A stretch of 9,334 nt of DNA, taken from NCBI GenBank assembly GCA_029859385.1, contig JAOUDF010000098.1, forward strand, positions 1 to 9,334. Direction: 5' to 3'. The notes under the pieces are model-generated. The model searched no databases, had not been told where the DNA came from, and saw only the letters and a program-made list of their open reading frames with translations. Within the stretch, counting starts at the first letter, position 1; every line of letters begins with the position of its first letter. A program made the translations under genes and the position numbers. The stretch is from Nitrospirota bacterium. GTDB lineage: Bacteria; Nitrospirota; JAOUDF01. Shown one piece after another: positions 1 through 6,079 of the stretch.

Positions 1-1156
1 TCTTCTCTTCCGTCATCTCCTGGGTGAGGGAGGCGATGCGGCCGATCTCGGTATGCATGCCGGTGGCGATGACGGCGGCCTTGCCCGTACCCGACGTAAC
101 GCTGGTCCCTGCAAAGATGAGGTTGGGGATCTCGGTCCAGAGAAAGGCCTTGTCGTCGGCCACTGCCTCGGCCATCTTGTAAACGGGCTTCGATTCGCCC
201 GTGAGGGCCGCATTGTCGACCCGAATATCGTACGATTCGATGAGACGGGCGTCGGCCGAGATATTGTCTCCCTCCTCAAGCAGGATAATGTCGCCCGGTG
301 CCAGCTCTTCGGCGGAAACCTCGTATTCAGTGCCGCCCCGGACGACCCGCGCCCTCTTTGGCATGAGGCGCCGCAGCGCTTCCAGCGCCTTCTCGGCCCG
401 GTATTCCTGCCAGAAGGAGAATACGGCGTTGATGATGATGACGGCGAAGATGGCCCATCCCAGCTCCGGCATGTCGGCCACGAAGGAGAGGACGCCGCCG
501 ATCCAGAGCAGGATGGCGAAGAGGTTGTAAAGGTTTTCGGCGAAGCGCAGAATGAGGGGCTTGCCCCGCACCTCCCGCAGGATATTGGGGCCGTAGCGAT
601 CCAAGCGCCGAGCCGCTTCTTCCGTCGACAGGCCATCCGGGCCGGTATCCAGTTCTTCCCATATCTCGTCGAGGGGGAGAGGGGAAAACACCTCCCTGCC
701 GCCCTTCTCGAAGTGAAGGAGGATGCTGAGGGCGGCGCCGGAGGTCCTGGCCTTTCGCAGGGCGTGATAGAGGGTCGAGTCGGCGAAGATGGCGGCGGAT
801 TCGGAGAGGATCTGCAGGTGCAGCTCCGTCTCCTCGGTGGGGGTGAGAAAGAGGAAGAAGAGGCAGGCCCGGTGGCCGTCCTTTGCGCCGAAGTCGATGC
901 CGTCGCGGGAAATGGCCAGCAGGGCAACCGGCTTTTCGAGGCCGTCGATGCGGGCATGGGGGATGGCGACGCCCCGGCCGATGGCGGTACTCTCTTCGGC
1001 TTCCCGGTCGAGCAGGGCCGTGAGCACCTCCTGTGGATTGGCAATGCACCCCGCCCGATAAAGGGCTTCCACCATCCGAGTCAGGGCAGCCTTCTTGTCC
1101 CTGGCGCGGAGGCTGGTCAGGATAACCTTTGCATCGAGAAGGTCGGTGAGACGCAT
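1..1156 (-). CDS. PTS EIIA domain fused to cation-transporting P-type ATPase (N-terminal part, cut by window edge)
   Basis: The minus-strand frame opens after an in-frame TAA and has its first ATG at 1156-1154. It stays open to the window edge, giving 385 residues with no stop. Residues 1-150 read as a PTS EIIA type 2 domain (PtsN/fructose-type), with the active-site block IGRGVAIPHARID and the phospho-accepting His at residue 67. Residues 158-195 resemble the cation-ATPase N-terminal domain (LSTEEAARRLDRYGPN). Two membrane helices follow at about 203-250. Next comes the actuator domain, with PGDIILLEEGD at 287-297 and VDNAALTGESKPV, whose TGES dephosphorylation motif is at 319-322. The sequence type suggests a P2-type pump (calcium or Na/K-like), but the ion cannot be read from this part. 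The DKTGT phosphorylation site, nucleotide-binding domain and remaining helices lie beyond position 1. No clear Shine-Dalgarno sequence precedes the ATG. The gene diverges from the CDF gene. The domain calls are firm; a regulatory role for the EIIA part is inference. Confidence 0.93.
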   Translation of the reverse strand, partial: MRLTDLLDAKVILTSLRARDKKAALTRMVEALYRAGCIANPQEVLTALLDREAEESTAIGRGVAIPHARIDGLEKPVALLAISRDGIDFGAKDGHRACLFFLFLTPTEETELHLQILSESAAIFADSTLYHALRKARTSGAALSILLHFEKGGREVFSPLPLDEIWEELDTGPDGLSTEEAARRLDRYGPNILREVRGKPLILRFAENLYNLFAILLWIGGVLSFVADMPELGWAIFAVIIINAVFSFWQEYRAEKALEALRRLMPKRARVVRGGTEYEVSAEELAPGDIILLEEGDNISADARLIESYDIRVDNAALTGESKPVYKMAEAVADDKAFLWTEIPNLIFAGTSVTSGTGKAAVIATGMHTEIGRIASLTQEMTEEK

Positions 1157-1191
1157 GGGTTTGGGTCGTGTTGACGGCGGAATGTAATTTC

Positions 1192-1203
1192 GTTACCCGT
1201 AAC
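1192..1203. promoter_or_regulatory. Inverted repeat GTTAC-CC-GTAAC, candidate operator
   Basis: A perfect 5-bp inverted repeat with a 2-bp spacer lies in the divergent region, centred about 20 bp upstream of the TATAAT box, where the -35 region of the plus-strand promoter should be. The local -35 match is poor (TTACCC, spacing 19), which would fit a promoter needing an activator or controlled by a metal-responsive repressor. No regulator is encoded in the window and the match to any known operator is unknown. Confidence 0.4.
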
Positions 1204-1217
1204 TACCTTCAAGCAAG

Positions 1218-1223
1218 TATAAT
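1218..1223 (+). promoter_or_regulatory. Consensus -10 box of the CDF-operon promoter
   Basis: TATAAT is a perfect sigma-70 -10 hexamer. Transcription would start near 1230 and leave about 30 nt of leader before the GTG at 1261. No good -35 hexamer sits at 16-18 bp. On the opposite strand the overlapping bases 1221-1216 read TATACT, a 5-of-6 -10 match, so one element could serve both divergent genes. Its presence also argues against any CDF start upstream of 1230. Confidence 0.5.
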
Positions 1224-1224
1224 C

Positions 1225-1234
1225 TATCATGATA
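1225..1234. promoter_or_regulatory. Palindrome TATCATGATA at the expected transcription start
   Basis: This is a perfect 10-bp palindrome with no spacer, two bases downstream of the -10 box, so it covers the predicted +1. A protein bound here would block initiation. It could also be chance, since AT-rich 10-mers of this kind are not rare. No known operator family is recognised. Confidence 0.3.
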
Positions 1235-1260
1235 CCGACCAAACTCAGGAACAATTTCTT

Positions 1261-2142
1261 GTGAACGACTACGCCCCCCGGGTCCGCAAACTTCTTGCCT
1301 ACATCCTCATCGCCAACCTGACGGTTGCGGCGGTGAAGTGGGCTTACGGCTGGTTCATCGGCTCCGTCAGCATCCTTGCCGACGGCTATCATTCCTTCTT
1401 CGACGGCACCTCCAACGTCATCGGCCTCATCGGCATCTGGATGGCGAGTCATCCCCCCGACAGCCAACACCCGTACGGCCACAGCAAGTACGAGACCTTC
1501 GCCACCGTGGGCATCGCCGCGCTGCTTTTTACCACCTGTGTCCACATCCTGATCGACGCAGTAAAAGGGTTTGCCAATCCTGTGCCGCCCGAGATAACCG
1601 CCGCCAGTTTCGGCGTCATGGCGCTCACCCTTGCGTGCAACGTCTTCATCACCACCTTCGAGCTGAAGCGCGGAAAAGAGCTGGGCAGCGACTTCCTCAT
1701 TGCCGACGCAAAGCATACCCTGAGCGATGTTTACGTGACCATCTCGGTAATCCTTGGGCTGGCGGCGGTGAAGATGGGGTATCCCAAGGCCGACCCGCTG
1801 ATCGCGCTTTTTATCGCGGTAATGATCGGCAAACTGGGGTACGAGATCCTCCGCGAGACCTCCGACGTGCTCTGCGACCGTGCCCGGCTCGACGCTGCGC
1901 GGATTTGCGACGAAGTGCTCCGGATAGAGGGTATAAGGGAATGCCACAATGTCCGTAGCCGGGGGCGCGCCAGCGATGTGCATGTCGACCTGCATATCCT
2001 GGTTGACCCCTGCATGACCATCTACGACGCCCACGCCGTGGCCCACCGGGTGGAGGACCGGCTGAAGGAGGTCTTCAGGGAGATTACCGACGTGGTGGTG
2101 CACATAGAGCCGCTGGAACATCGAAAGGAGCATGCAGAGTGA
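1261..2142 (+). CDS. Cation diffusion facilitator (CDF) family metal-ion transporter
   Basis: The product is 293 aa, the usual CDF length. It would export divalent metal ions (most likely Zn2+, perhaps Co2+, Cd2+ or Fe2+) across the inner membrane in exchange for protons. Six hydrophobic segments fill residues 10-200. The transport site shows as H44-x3-D48 in TM2 (HSFFD) and H152-x3-D156 in TM5 (HTLSD), a His-Asp/His-Asp set typical of zinc-type CDFs rather than the Asp-rich manganese type. The conserved block HPYGHSKYE is at 70-78. The cytoplasmic C-terminal domain (205-293) carries scattered His (241, 245, 261, 281) in a typical ferredoxin-like metal-binding dimer domain. The GTG at 1261 is chosen because AGGA lies 10 nt upstream, the promoter -10 box lies upstream of it, and the helix-rich start matches the family. 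An upstream in-frame GTG at 1168 would precede the promoter. The next gene overlaps its stop codon. Confidence 0.93.
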   Translation: MNDYAPRVRKLLAYILIANLTVAAVKWAYGWFIGSVSILADGYHSFFDGTSNVIGLIGIWMASHPPDSQHPYGHSKYETFATVGIAALLFTTCVHILIDAVKGFANPVPPEITAASFGVMALTLACNVFITTFELKRGKELGSDFLIADAKHTLSDVYVTISVILGLAAVKMGYPKADPLIALFIAVMIGKLGYEILRETSDVLCDRARLDAARICDEVLRIEGIRECHNVRSRGRASDVHVDLHILVDPCMTIYDAHAVAHRVEDRLKEVFREITDVVVHIEPLEHRKEHAE

Positions 2143-2876
2143 AAACGCAGAATGGGTCGCTGCAGAACAGCCTGTCTCAGTATACGGCACAGGTGCGAGA
2201 GGCATTTGGCGACGCACTGGTGTCGCTTATCATTTACGGCAGCGCCGCCGGTGATGCGTATCTTCCGGACCAGTCGGATGTCAACATCATGCTTGTGCTC
2301 ACCGACTCCGGTGTAAACCGGCTCCGGCAGTACGCCCCTATTTACAAGCAATGGCGCGGCCGGCGTTTTTCCGCCCCCCTGCTGGTCACACAGGAATATC
2401 TGCGCACCTCGGCCGATGTCTTCCCCATGGAGTTTCTCGACATAAAGGAACGGCACCGTCTGCTCTTCGGAGAAGATATCATGAGCGGTCTGCAGATTGG
2501 CCGGTCGAACCTCCGCTATCAGTGCGAAGAACAGGTGAAGGGCCAGTTGGTGCGGCTCAGGGGCGCCCTGATCGAGACGCAGTTGCAGAAGGAGCCATCG
2601 GAGAAGGTGCTGGCCATGGCCCTTTCGTCGTTGATGCCAACCTTCCGCGCCATCCTGCGGCTTCTGGGGCAGGAGTGTCCGGGGGAGAACGATGGGGTCA
2701 TACACCGCCTCTGTGCAGTCATGGAAGTGCGGGGAGATGCCTTCATCGCCGTCGGACGGTTAAAGGCAGGGGAAAAGGGTTCATCTCCCGTCACCGATCT
2801 GGTGGACGATTTCCTGACGACCCTGGAGCAGCTGGCCGGAAAGCTCGACTATCTGAAGGCCTCCGGCAGCATATGA
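2139..2876 (+). CDS. Nucleotidyltransferase-fold protein with altered metal site
   Basis: The product is 245 aa. Residues 14-60 match the minimal pol-beta-type nucleotidyltransferase fold: a helix, then LVSLIIYGSAAGDAYLPDQS with Gly34-Ser35, then strand SDVNIMLVL at 46-54. Catalytic members normally have SDxD here. In this protein the first Asp is D47 but the second is Asn49, so metal-dependent transfer of a nucleotide is doubtful. The rest (about 100-245) is predicted helical, resembling the C-terminal helical partner of aminoglycoside-type nucleotidyltransferases, and I recognise no further domain. The GTG start at 2139 overlaps the CDF stop codon and has AAAGGAG 8 nt upstream, so translation is probably coupled. 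Its own stop overlaps the next ATG in an ATGA. The substrate is unknown. Confidence 0.75.
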   Translation: MKTQNGSLQNSLSQYTAQVREAFGDALVSLIIYGSAAGDAYLPDQSDVNIMLVLTDSGVNRLRQYAPIYKQWRGRRFSAPLLVTQEYLRTSADVFPMEFLDIKERHRLLFGEDIMSGLQIGRSNLRYQCEEQVKGQLVRLRGALIETQLQKEPSEKVLAMALSSLMPTFRAILRLLGQECPGENDGVIHRLCAVMEVRGDAFIAVGRLKAGEKGSSPVTDLVDDFLTTLEQLAGKLDYLKASGSI

Positions 2877-3682
2877 GACAAGGCGGAAGAATTTCAGATT
2901 TGCGGCCGCTGATGGCGATAATCGCGATCCTGTGGTTGACGGTCGCTGTCCAGTGGGCTGTTGCCGCCGAACCCCTCCACCGCTTCCCCGGGGCCCAGGG
3001 GTATCTGAACGATTTCGCGGGGGTTGTCGATCCTGCATCGCGCCGAGAGATTACCGACCTTGCCACTGAGTTGGAGAAGGCTACCGGCGCCGAGCTGGCG
3101 GTGGTCACTCTGGAGTCGTTCGCGCCCTACGGGAGTATCGAAGAGGCCGCTGTTGCGCTGTTCGAACAGTGGGGGATAGGCAAGAAGGGCAGGGACAACG
3201 GCGTACTGGTCCTGGCCGCCATGAAGGAACGCGCATTGAGGATCGAGGTGGGGTACGGCCTCGAACCGATAATTCCCGACGGCCTGGCAGGCGAAATTGT
3301 CCGGGCGATAATCGTTCCCCGCTTCAAGGAAGGGCGTTTCGGCGAGGGTCTCCAAGCCGGGGCCTCGGCCGTTGCCGGTCTGGTCGTGAAGGGGGAGCCG
3401 GCATCATCCGGCCAGAAAAAGGAGAAGAGAGGAAAAAGTTTTCTCTCCAGCCCCTTTTTTCTGTATCTTATCCTCTTTGGCATCGTAATAGCCCTTCTGA
3501 GTGAAATAAACAATCGTCGCGGCGGACGCGGCGGCGGAGGTGGTTTCAGAAATCACGGGCCCGGCGGTTTCTGGATGGGAGGGGGCGGTGGCTTTGGCGG
3601 CGGTGGAGGTTTTGGAGGCGGTGGATTTGGAGGTTTTGGCGGAGGAATGAGCGGAGGCGGCGGGGCCAGCGGCAGGTGGTGA
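2873..3682 (+). CDS. TPM-domain envelope protein with signal peptide and glycine-rich C-terminal tail (YgcG-like)
   Basis: The product is 269 aa. The ATG at 2873 overlaps the preceding stop codon (ATGA), and translation downstream of it shows a good signal peptide: basic residues, a hydrophobic core at 14-28, and a likely cleavage after AVA or AVAA near residue 31-32. The frame is open further upstream to 2351, but that part lies inside the previous gene and is rejected. Residues 44-172 form a TPM domain, starting at YLNDFAGVVD and including DNGVLVLAAMKERALRIEVGYGLE. TPM proteins occur in photosystem II repair and as LemA partners in bacteria; activity is unsettled (some plant members have been reported as phosphatases). 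A basic linker, one membrane helix at about 192-209, and a tail of about 55 residues dominated by Gly with spaced Phe follow. The TPM domain is expected outside the cytoplasm. The neighbour LemA supports a shared envelope role. Confidence 0.9.
   Translation: MRQGGRISDLRPLMAIIAILWLTVAVQWAVAAEPLHRFPGAQGYLNDFAGVVDPASRREITDLATELEKATGAELAVVTLESFAPYGSIEEAAVALFEQWGIGKKGRDNGVLVLAAMKERALRIEVGYGLEPIIPDGLAGEIVRAIIVPRFKEGRFGEGLQAGASAVAGLVVKGEPASSGQKKEKRGKSFLSSPFFLYLILFGIVIALLSEINNRRGGRGGGGGFRNHGPGGFWMGGGGGFGGGGGFGGGGFGGFGGGMSGGGGASGRW
3519..3678 (+). repeat. Gly/Phe-rich low-complexity repeat encoding the TPM protein tail
   Basis: Imperfect GGAGG/GGCGG-type triplet repeats with interspersed TTT codons encode runs such as GGGGGFGGGGGF. 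This stretch is more purine-rich and simpler than the flanking coding DNA. Similar Gly-rich tails, often ending in SGGGGASGRW-like sequences, are a hallmark of bacterial TPM proteins, so the tract is a protein feature rather than a mobile repeat. It is a likely site of length variation by slippage. Confidence 0.6.
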
Positions 3683-3728
3683 TGGAATGGAGTTGTTGAG
3701 GCGATCCTTGTAACCGCCTGAATCATAA

Positions 3729-3749
3729 GGGCGAATACAAGATTCGCCC
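3729..3749. repeat. Perfect 8-bp hairpin (GGGCGAAT-ACAAG-ATTCGCCC), possible dispersed REP/MITE-like repeat
   Basis: The arms at 3729-3736 and 3742-3749 are exact complements around a 5-nt loop, in the 96-bp gap between the TPM and lemA genes. No T-run follows (CTACAGAAATAATTTTA), so it is a poor intrinsic terminator. The wider string, with AAGGGCGAAT on one side and ATTCGCCCCTAC on the other, resembles short GGGGCGAA/TTCGCCCC interspersed palindromes that I recall in many GC-rich bacterial genomes. That family assignment is from memory and not tested. It may stabilise or process the mRNA and uncouple lemA from the upstream genes. The rest of the gap (3683-3728) holds only a weak AGGCG/CGCCT stem. 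Confidence 0.6.
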
Positions 3750-3778
3750 CTACAGAAATAATTTTACGGAGGGACTTA

Positions 3779-4363
3779 ATGAAAAAATGGCTTGTACTGG
3801 CAACGGCGGTGATAGGGATCACGCTTTTTGTACTTACTACCATGCTGTATCTCGCGCTCAACGCGCGGAATGCCCTGGTAAAGCTCGATGAAGGGGCAAA
3901 GAGTTCGTGGGCCCAGGTGGAAAACCAGCTCCAGCGACGAAGCGACCTGATCCCCAATCTGGTTGAGACCGCCAAGGGGTATGCCGCCCACGAAAAAGAG
4001 ATATTCGAGCATGTAGCCGATGCCCGGGCAAAGCTGGCCGGTGCCGGCACGGTGCCGGACAAGATTGCGGCAGCCAACGAGGTGTCTTCCGCATTGTCGC
4101 GGCTGCTGGTGGTGGTGGAAAACTACCCCAACCTCAAGGCCGACCAGACCTTTGCGCGGCTCATGGACGAGCTGGCCGGTACGGAAAACCGGCTCAGCGT
4201 GGAGCGGATGCGGTACAACCTCGCCATCGAAGACTACAACCGCAAGGTCAGGTTCTTCCCGTCCAACCTTGTAGCCGATTATTTCGGGTTCAAGGAGCGG
4301 GTCTATTTCAAAGCACCGGAAGAGGCGAAGCAGGCGCCGAAAGTTGATTTCGGGAGCAAGTAA
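3779..4363 (+). CDS. lemA: LemA family protein
   Basis: The product is 194 aa, normal for LemA. One N-terminal membrane helix at about 4-26 would leave a short outer end and a helical cytoplasmic or periplasmic bundle; topology in the family is not agreed. The signature is clear: NALVKLDEGAKSSWAQVENQ, then LQRRSDLIPNLVETAKGYAAHE at about 52-73, then EHVADARAKLAGA, and the late FARLMDELAGTENRLSVERMRYN block with FPSNLVADYFGF. The start is set by GGAGGG at 3768-3773, 5 nt before the ATG. LemA and TPM proteins are encoded together in many bacteria, usually lemA first; here TPM comes first and a 96-bp gap with a hairpin separates them. The biochemical function of LemA is unknown. Confidence 0.96.
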   Translation: MKKWLVLATAVIGITLFVLTTMLYLALNARNALVKLDEGAKSSWAQVENQLQRRSDLIPNLVETAKGYAAHEKEIFEHVADARAKLAGAGTVPDKIAAANEVSSALSRLLVVVENYPNLKADQTFARLMDELAGTENRLSVERMRYNLAIEDYNRKVRFFPSNLVADYFGFKERVYFKAPEEAKQAPKVDFGSK

Positions 4364-4364
4364 A

Positions 4365-5264
4365 ATGGCGCCCCGCGTCGCAGGCCTCGGCCAGTGCAGC
4401 ATCGACCATATCGCCCTTGTTGACCGCTACCCCGCGGCCAATACCAAGAAAGAGGTCCTTGACTGGTGCATCGAGGGGGGCGGCCCCGTGGCGACGGCGC
4501 TGGTTACTCTTTCCCGGCTCGGGGTGTCGACCTCCTTTATCGGCCAGGCATCCGACGATCTGGCCGGAGCGATGATCCGCGAGAGGCTTTTTGCGGAAGG
4601 GGTAAACATCGACCACCTGGTTGTCAGGCCGGGCAGCACCTCCCAGACCGCCTTCATCACCGTAGAGCGCTTAAGCGGAACAAGGACCATCTGCTGGGCA
4701 AGGCCCGGCGGTGATCCGCTCAACCCCGCCGAGATTGATGCCGATACGATCAGACAGGCAGATTTCCTGCTTTTGGACGGTCTTATGATCGAGGCGTCTC
4801 TGCATGCGGCGGGTATCGCCCGCGAGGCAAAAGTCCCCGTAATGCTCGATGCGGGGCGTCTTCGCGATGGGATGCTCGACCTCATCCCCCTGTGCGACTA
4901 TGTGGTGGGCTCCGAGGAGTTCAGCCTCGACCTCCGGGGGGGAGACCATCGCTGGGCCCTGAAGACCATCCTCGAAATGGGGGCGAAGGTGGCGACTATC
5001 ACCCTTGGCGCCAAGGGAAGTTATACTCAAACCAGAGATACCATGTTTCACCAGGCTGCCTTCGAGGTTGAAGCGGTGGATACGACCGGCGCGGGGGACG
5101 TCTTTCACGGCGCGTATATATATGGGCTTCTCAACAATTGGGATATCGCCCGGACGGTGCAGTTTGCCTCGGCGGTTGCCGCCCTCAAGTGCACGGGGCT
5201 TGGGGGACGAAAGGCCATCCCCGCACTGGATAAGGCCATGGAATTTATGGAGTCCCGGCGCTGA
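4365..5264 (+). CDS. PfkB-family carbohydrate kinase, closest in look to sulfofructose kinase YihV
   Basis: The product is 299 aa. It should transfer phosphate from ATP to a sugar or sugar phosphate in the cytoplasm. The PfkB signatures are complete: GGGPVATALVTLSRLG at 38-53, GQASDDLAG at 60-68, and the catalytic AVDTTGAGDVFHGA at 237-250 with the base D245 after the GAG anion hole. The end, FASAVAALKCTGLGGRKAIP, matches as I recall E. coli YihV almost residue for residue. The same GGGP...ATA start is shared with YihV, but no other sulfoglycolysis gene is present, so the substrate is open (ribose, fructose-type sugars or a nucleoside are alternatives). ATG at 4365 has GGGAG 8 nt upstream and begins 1 nt after the lemA stop, implying coupling. 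An in-frame TTG at 4344 inside lemA is less likely. Confidence 0.9.
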   Translation: MAPRVAGLGQCSIDHIALVDRYPAANTKKEVLDWCIEGGGPVATALVTLSRLGVSTSFIGQASDDLAGAMIRERLFAEGVNIDHLVVRPGSTSQTAFITVERLSGTRTICWARPGGDPLNPAEIDADTIRQADFLLLDGLMIEASLHAAGIAREAKVPVMLDAGRLRDGMLDLIPLCDYVVGSEEFSLDLRGGDHRWALKTILEMGAKVATITLGAKGSYTQTRDTMFHQAAFEVEAVDTTGAGDVFHGAYIYGLLNNWDIARTVQFASAVAALKCTGLGGRKAIPALDKAMEFMESRR

Positions 5265-5298
5265 GCGCTAGAGAAGCAGGGAGTTTTATCGCTTTATT

Positions 5299-5991
5299 AT
5301 GAACCGGCAGAATGCACGCAAGGCTGAAAGGTTTGTTATCAGGGTCGAGGTCCTGATCAACAATGCCATTATGGGGCATGCCCTCGATATAAGCGAGACG
5401 GGCATGTTTGTCCATTCCCATATCATGTGCCAGGCCGGCAAGACCGTCTCTACCCAGTTTTCGCTGGAGGAAGGCGACCCGCCGCTTACCGTGACCGCCG
5501 AGGTAAGGCATGCCAGGTCGGGAGTCGGCATGGGGATGCGGTTTGTTAACCTTCTTCCCGACGAGATCGCCAGGATACGGCAATTCATTGAAAAAAGAGG
5601 GCACGCCCCGTCGGACGAAAGGGTAAAGATCCTGATCGTCAACGGCTCCCCCTTTGACCGGACAATGTTCCGGAGCAACATAGTGCTTCTGGGGCATGAG
5701 GTGAGGGAGGCCGGTGATGGCGCCGAAGCGCTTCAGTCCATACAGAATGACCTTCCTACCCTTGTCCTTCTCGACCCCTTTGTGAAGGTAATGGACGGAT
5801 TCGAACTCCTCAAGGCCCTGCGGGCCGATGAAAAGACAAAAGACCTGAAGGTGGTGATCCTGACCGGGGGCGCAGTGACGCCCGACCTCTACCAGAAGGT
5901 TTCCCCCTATCATGTACTTGATATCGTATCGAAGCTGACGACCCCGCCCAAAAAGCTGGCCGAGAAGATAAGCGGCTACCTTGCCCATTAA
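5299..5991 (+). CDS. PilZ domain fused to a degenerate response-regulator receiver domain
   Basis: The product is 230 aa. Residues 5-100 form a PilZ domain with both c-di-GMP motifs: RxxxR at 7-11 (RKAER) and DxSxxG at 30-35 (DISETG), ending with GVGMGMRFVNL at 75-85. Residues 108-228 form a receiver (REC) domain. The phospho-acceptor Asp is kept at D159 (LVLLD), MDG is at 165-167, Thr189 in VILTG and Lys212 in SKLTTPP. The acidic pair normally found after the first strand (IVDD) is replaced by Asn115-Gly116 (ILIVNGS), so Mg2+-dependent phosphorylation is doubtful. There is no DNA-binding or enzyme output domain; the protein probably acts by binding a partner when c-di-GMP is present. The start is weakly supported: GGGAG lies 15 nt upstream of the ATG. 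A 34-bp gap follows the kinase gene, so co-transcription is likely. Confidence 0.92.
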   Translation: MNRQNARKAERFVIRVEVLINNAIMGHALDISETGMFVHSHIMCQAGKTVSTQFSLEEGDPPLTVTAEVRHARSGVGMGMRFVNLLPDEIARIRQFIEKRGHAPSDERVKILIVNGSPFDRTMFRSNIVLLGHEVREAGDGAEALQSIQNDLPTLVLLDPFVKVMDGFELLKALRADEKTKDLKVVILTGGAVTPDLYQKVSPYHVLDIVSKLTTPPKKLAEKISGYLAH

Positions 5992-6016
5992 CTCTATTCC
6001 TGCGGCCGGACCGGAC

Positions 6017-6032
6017 GCCGGATGCTCCCGGC
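6017..6032. other. GC hairpin between the PilZ-REC and CBS genes, abutting a TTGACA hexamer
   Basis: GCCGG at 6017-6021 pairs with CCGGC at 6028-6032 around a 6-nt loop. It is not followed by a T-run, so it is not a convincing terminator. The next six bases (6033-6038) are TTGACA, an exact -35 consensus. At 17-bp spacing the -10 would be CAAAGT (3 of 6), so a promoter here is only a weak possibility, with a start near 6068. The remaining bases of this 88-bp gap show nothing else. Confidence 0.25.
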
Positions 6033-6079
6033 TTGACAGAAACGCCATCCTCCTTCAAAGTAGGGGGTGACAGACAGCC

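Noticed and set aside
53..1174. A 373-codon open frame on the plus strand
   Set aside because: It lies opposite the EIIA-ATPase gene and its translation matches no family, while the opposite strand reads clean EIIA and ATPase motifs. GC-rich codon bias produces such antisense frames.
1171..1176. TTGACG as a -35 box for the CDF promoter
   Set aside because: It lies 41 bp upstream of the TATAAT box, far beyond workable spacing.
1168..1260. Longer CDF protein from a GTG at 1168
   Set aside because: The start would lie upstream of the TATAAT promoter and within 12 bp of the opposing start codon. The added residues do not fit the CDF family.
2351..2872. Upstream extension of the TPM protein by 174 residues
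   Set aside because: It overlaps the nucleotidyltransferase gene, has no family features, and would bury the signal peptide. The ATG at 2873 fits the stop-start overlap.
3729..3766. Rho-independent terminator after the TPM gene
   Set aside because: The hairpin is perfect, but the following bases are CTACAGAAATAATTTTA with no T-run next to the stem, so it is annotated as a repeat or hairpin only.
6033..6061. Firm promoter call for the CBS-phosphorylase genes
   Set aside because: TTGACA is exact, but the -10 at proper spacing matches only 3 of 6 bases and the start would fall within the ribosome-binding region of the GTG at 6080.
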